NCBI GenBank assembly: GCA_005888465.1
Contig: VAYJ01000156.1
Span: forward strand, 1 to 5,532
From: Actinomycetota bacterium
GTDB lineage: Bacteria; Actinomycetota; UBA4738
Length of the DNA: 5,532 nucleotides
Direction: 5' to 3'
How positions within the stretch are numbered: the stretch's first letter is position 1; the number at the start of each line of letters is the position of its first letter. The position numbers and the translations under genes were made by a program. Under the pieces are notes generated by a model. The model did not search any database. It worked only from the letters and a program-made list of their open reading frames with translations, and was not told where the DNA came from. Below are positions 5,524 to 5,532 of the stretch, in pieces.

Positions 5524-5532
5524 TGAGCCGCC

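Overview
The window is a proteasome and pupylation locus from a GC-rich bacterium, most likely a member of the Actinomycetota. It encodes Pup, both 20S core subunits (PrcB, PrcA) and the Pup ligase PafA. The PafA protein is 452 residues long and near-collinear with the mycobacterial enzyme. Pup ends in Glu rather than Gln, and an unrelated gene pair sits inside the locus, so this is not a Mycobacterium-type arrangement. I cannot place it below phylum with confidence.

Layout from the right edge leftwards on the minus strand: pup (5485-5285), prcB (5288-4496, carrying an internal deletion and frameshift) and prcA (4491-3796) form a tightly coupled operon, with a good -10 element upstream of pup at the right edge. 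Next, on the plus strand, is a two-gene unit: a LOG-family (lysine decarboxylase-like) nucleotide phosphoribohydrolase gene (2094-2783) overlapping by 4 nt a two-HKD phospholipase D-like gene (2780-3811). The PLD gene converges on prcA and overlaps its 3' end by 16 nt. pafA (2063-705, minus) is divergent from the LOG gene across only 30 bp. Downstream of pafA, on the same strand, is a NarL/LuxR-type response regulator (from 623) that runs off the left edge.

How the genes fit together: Pup is ligated to lysines of target proteins by PafA, and pupylated proteins are unfolded by the Mpa/ARC ATPase into the PrcA/PrcB core. The ATPase and the depupylase Dop are not in the window; Dop, and possibly Mpa/ARC, would be expected beyond the right edge. 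The LOG-PLD pair is the accessory element. It is notable because a LOG enzyme is a known proteasome substrate in Mycobacterium tuberculosis.

The most important anomaly is prcB. Catalytic Thr1, Asp17 and Lys33 equivalents are present. About 53 nt, which should encode the conserved GSGS segment, are missing, and the C-terminal 69 codons continue in another frame. Either the proteasome core is broken in this genome or the assembly has a local error. No RNA genes, CRISPR arrays, insertion sequences or non-coding gaps over 300 bp were seen.
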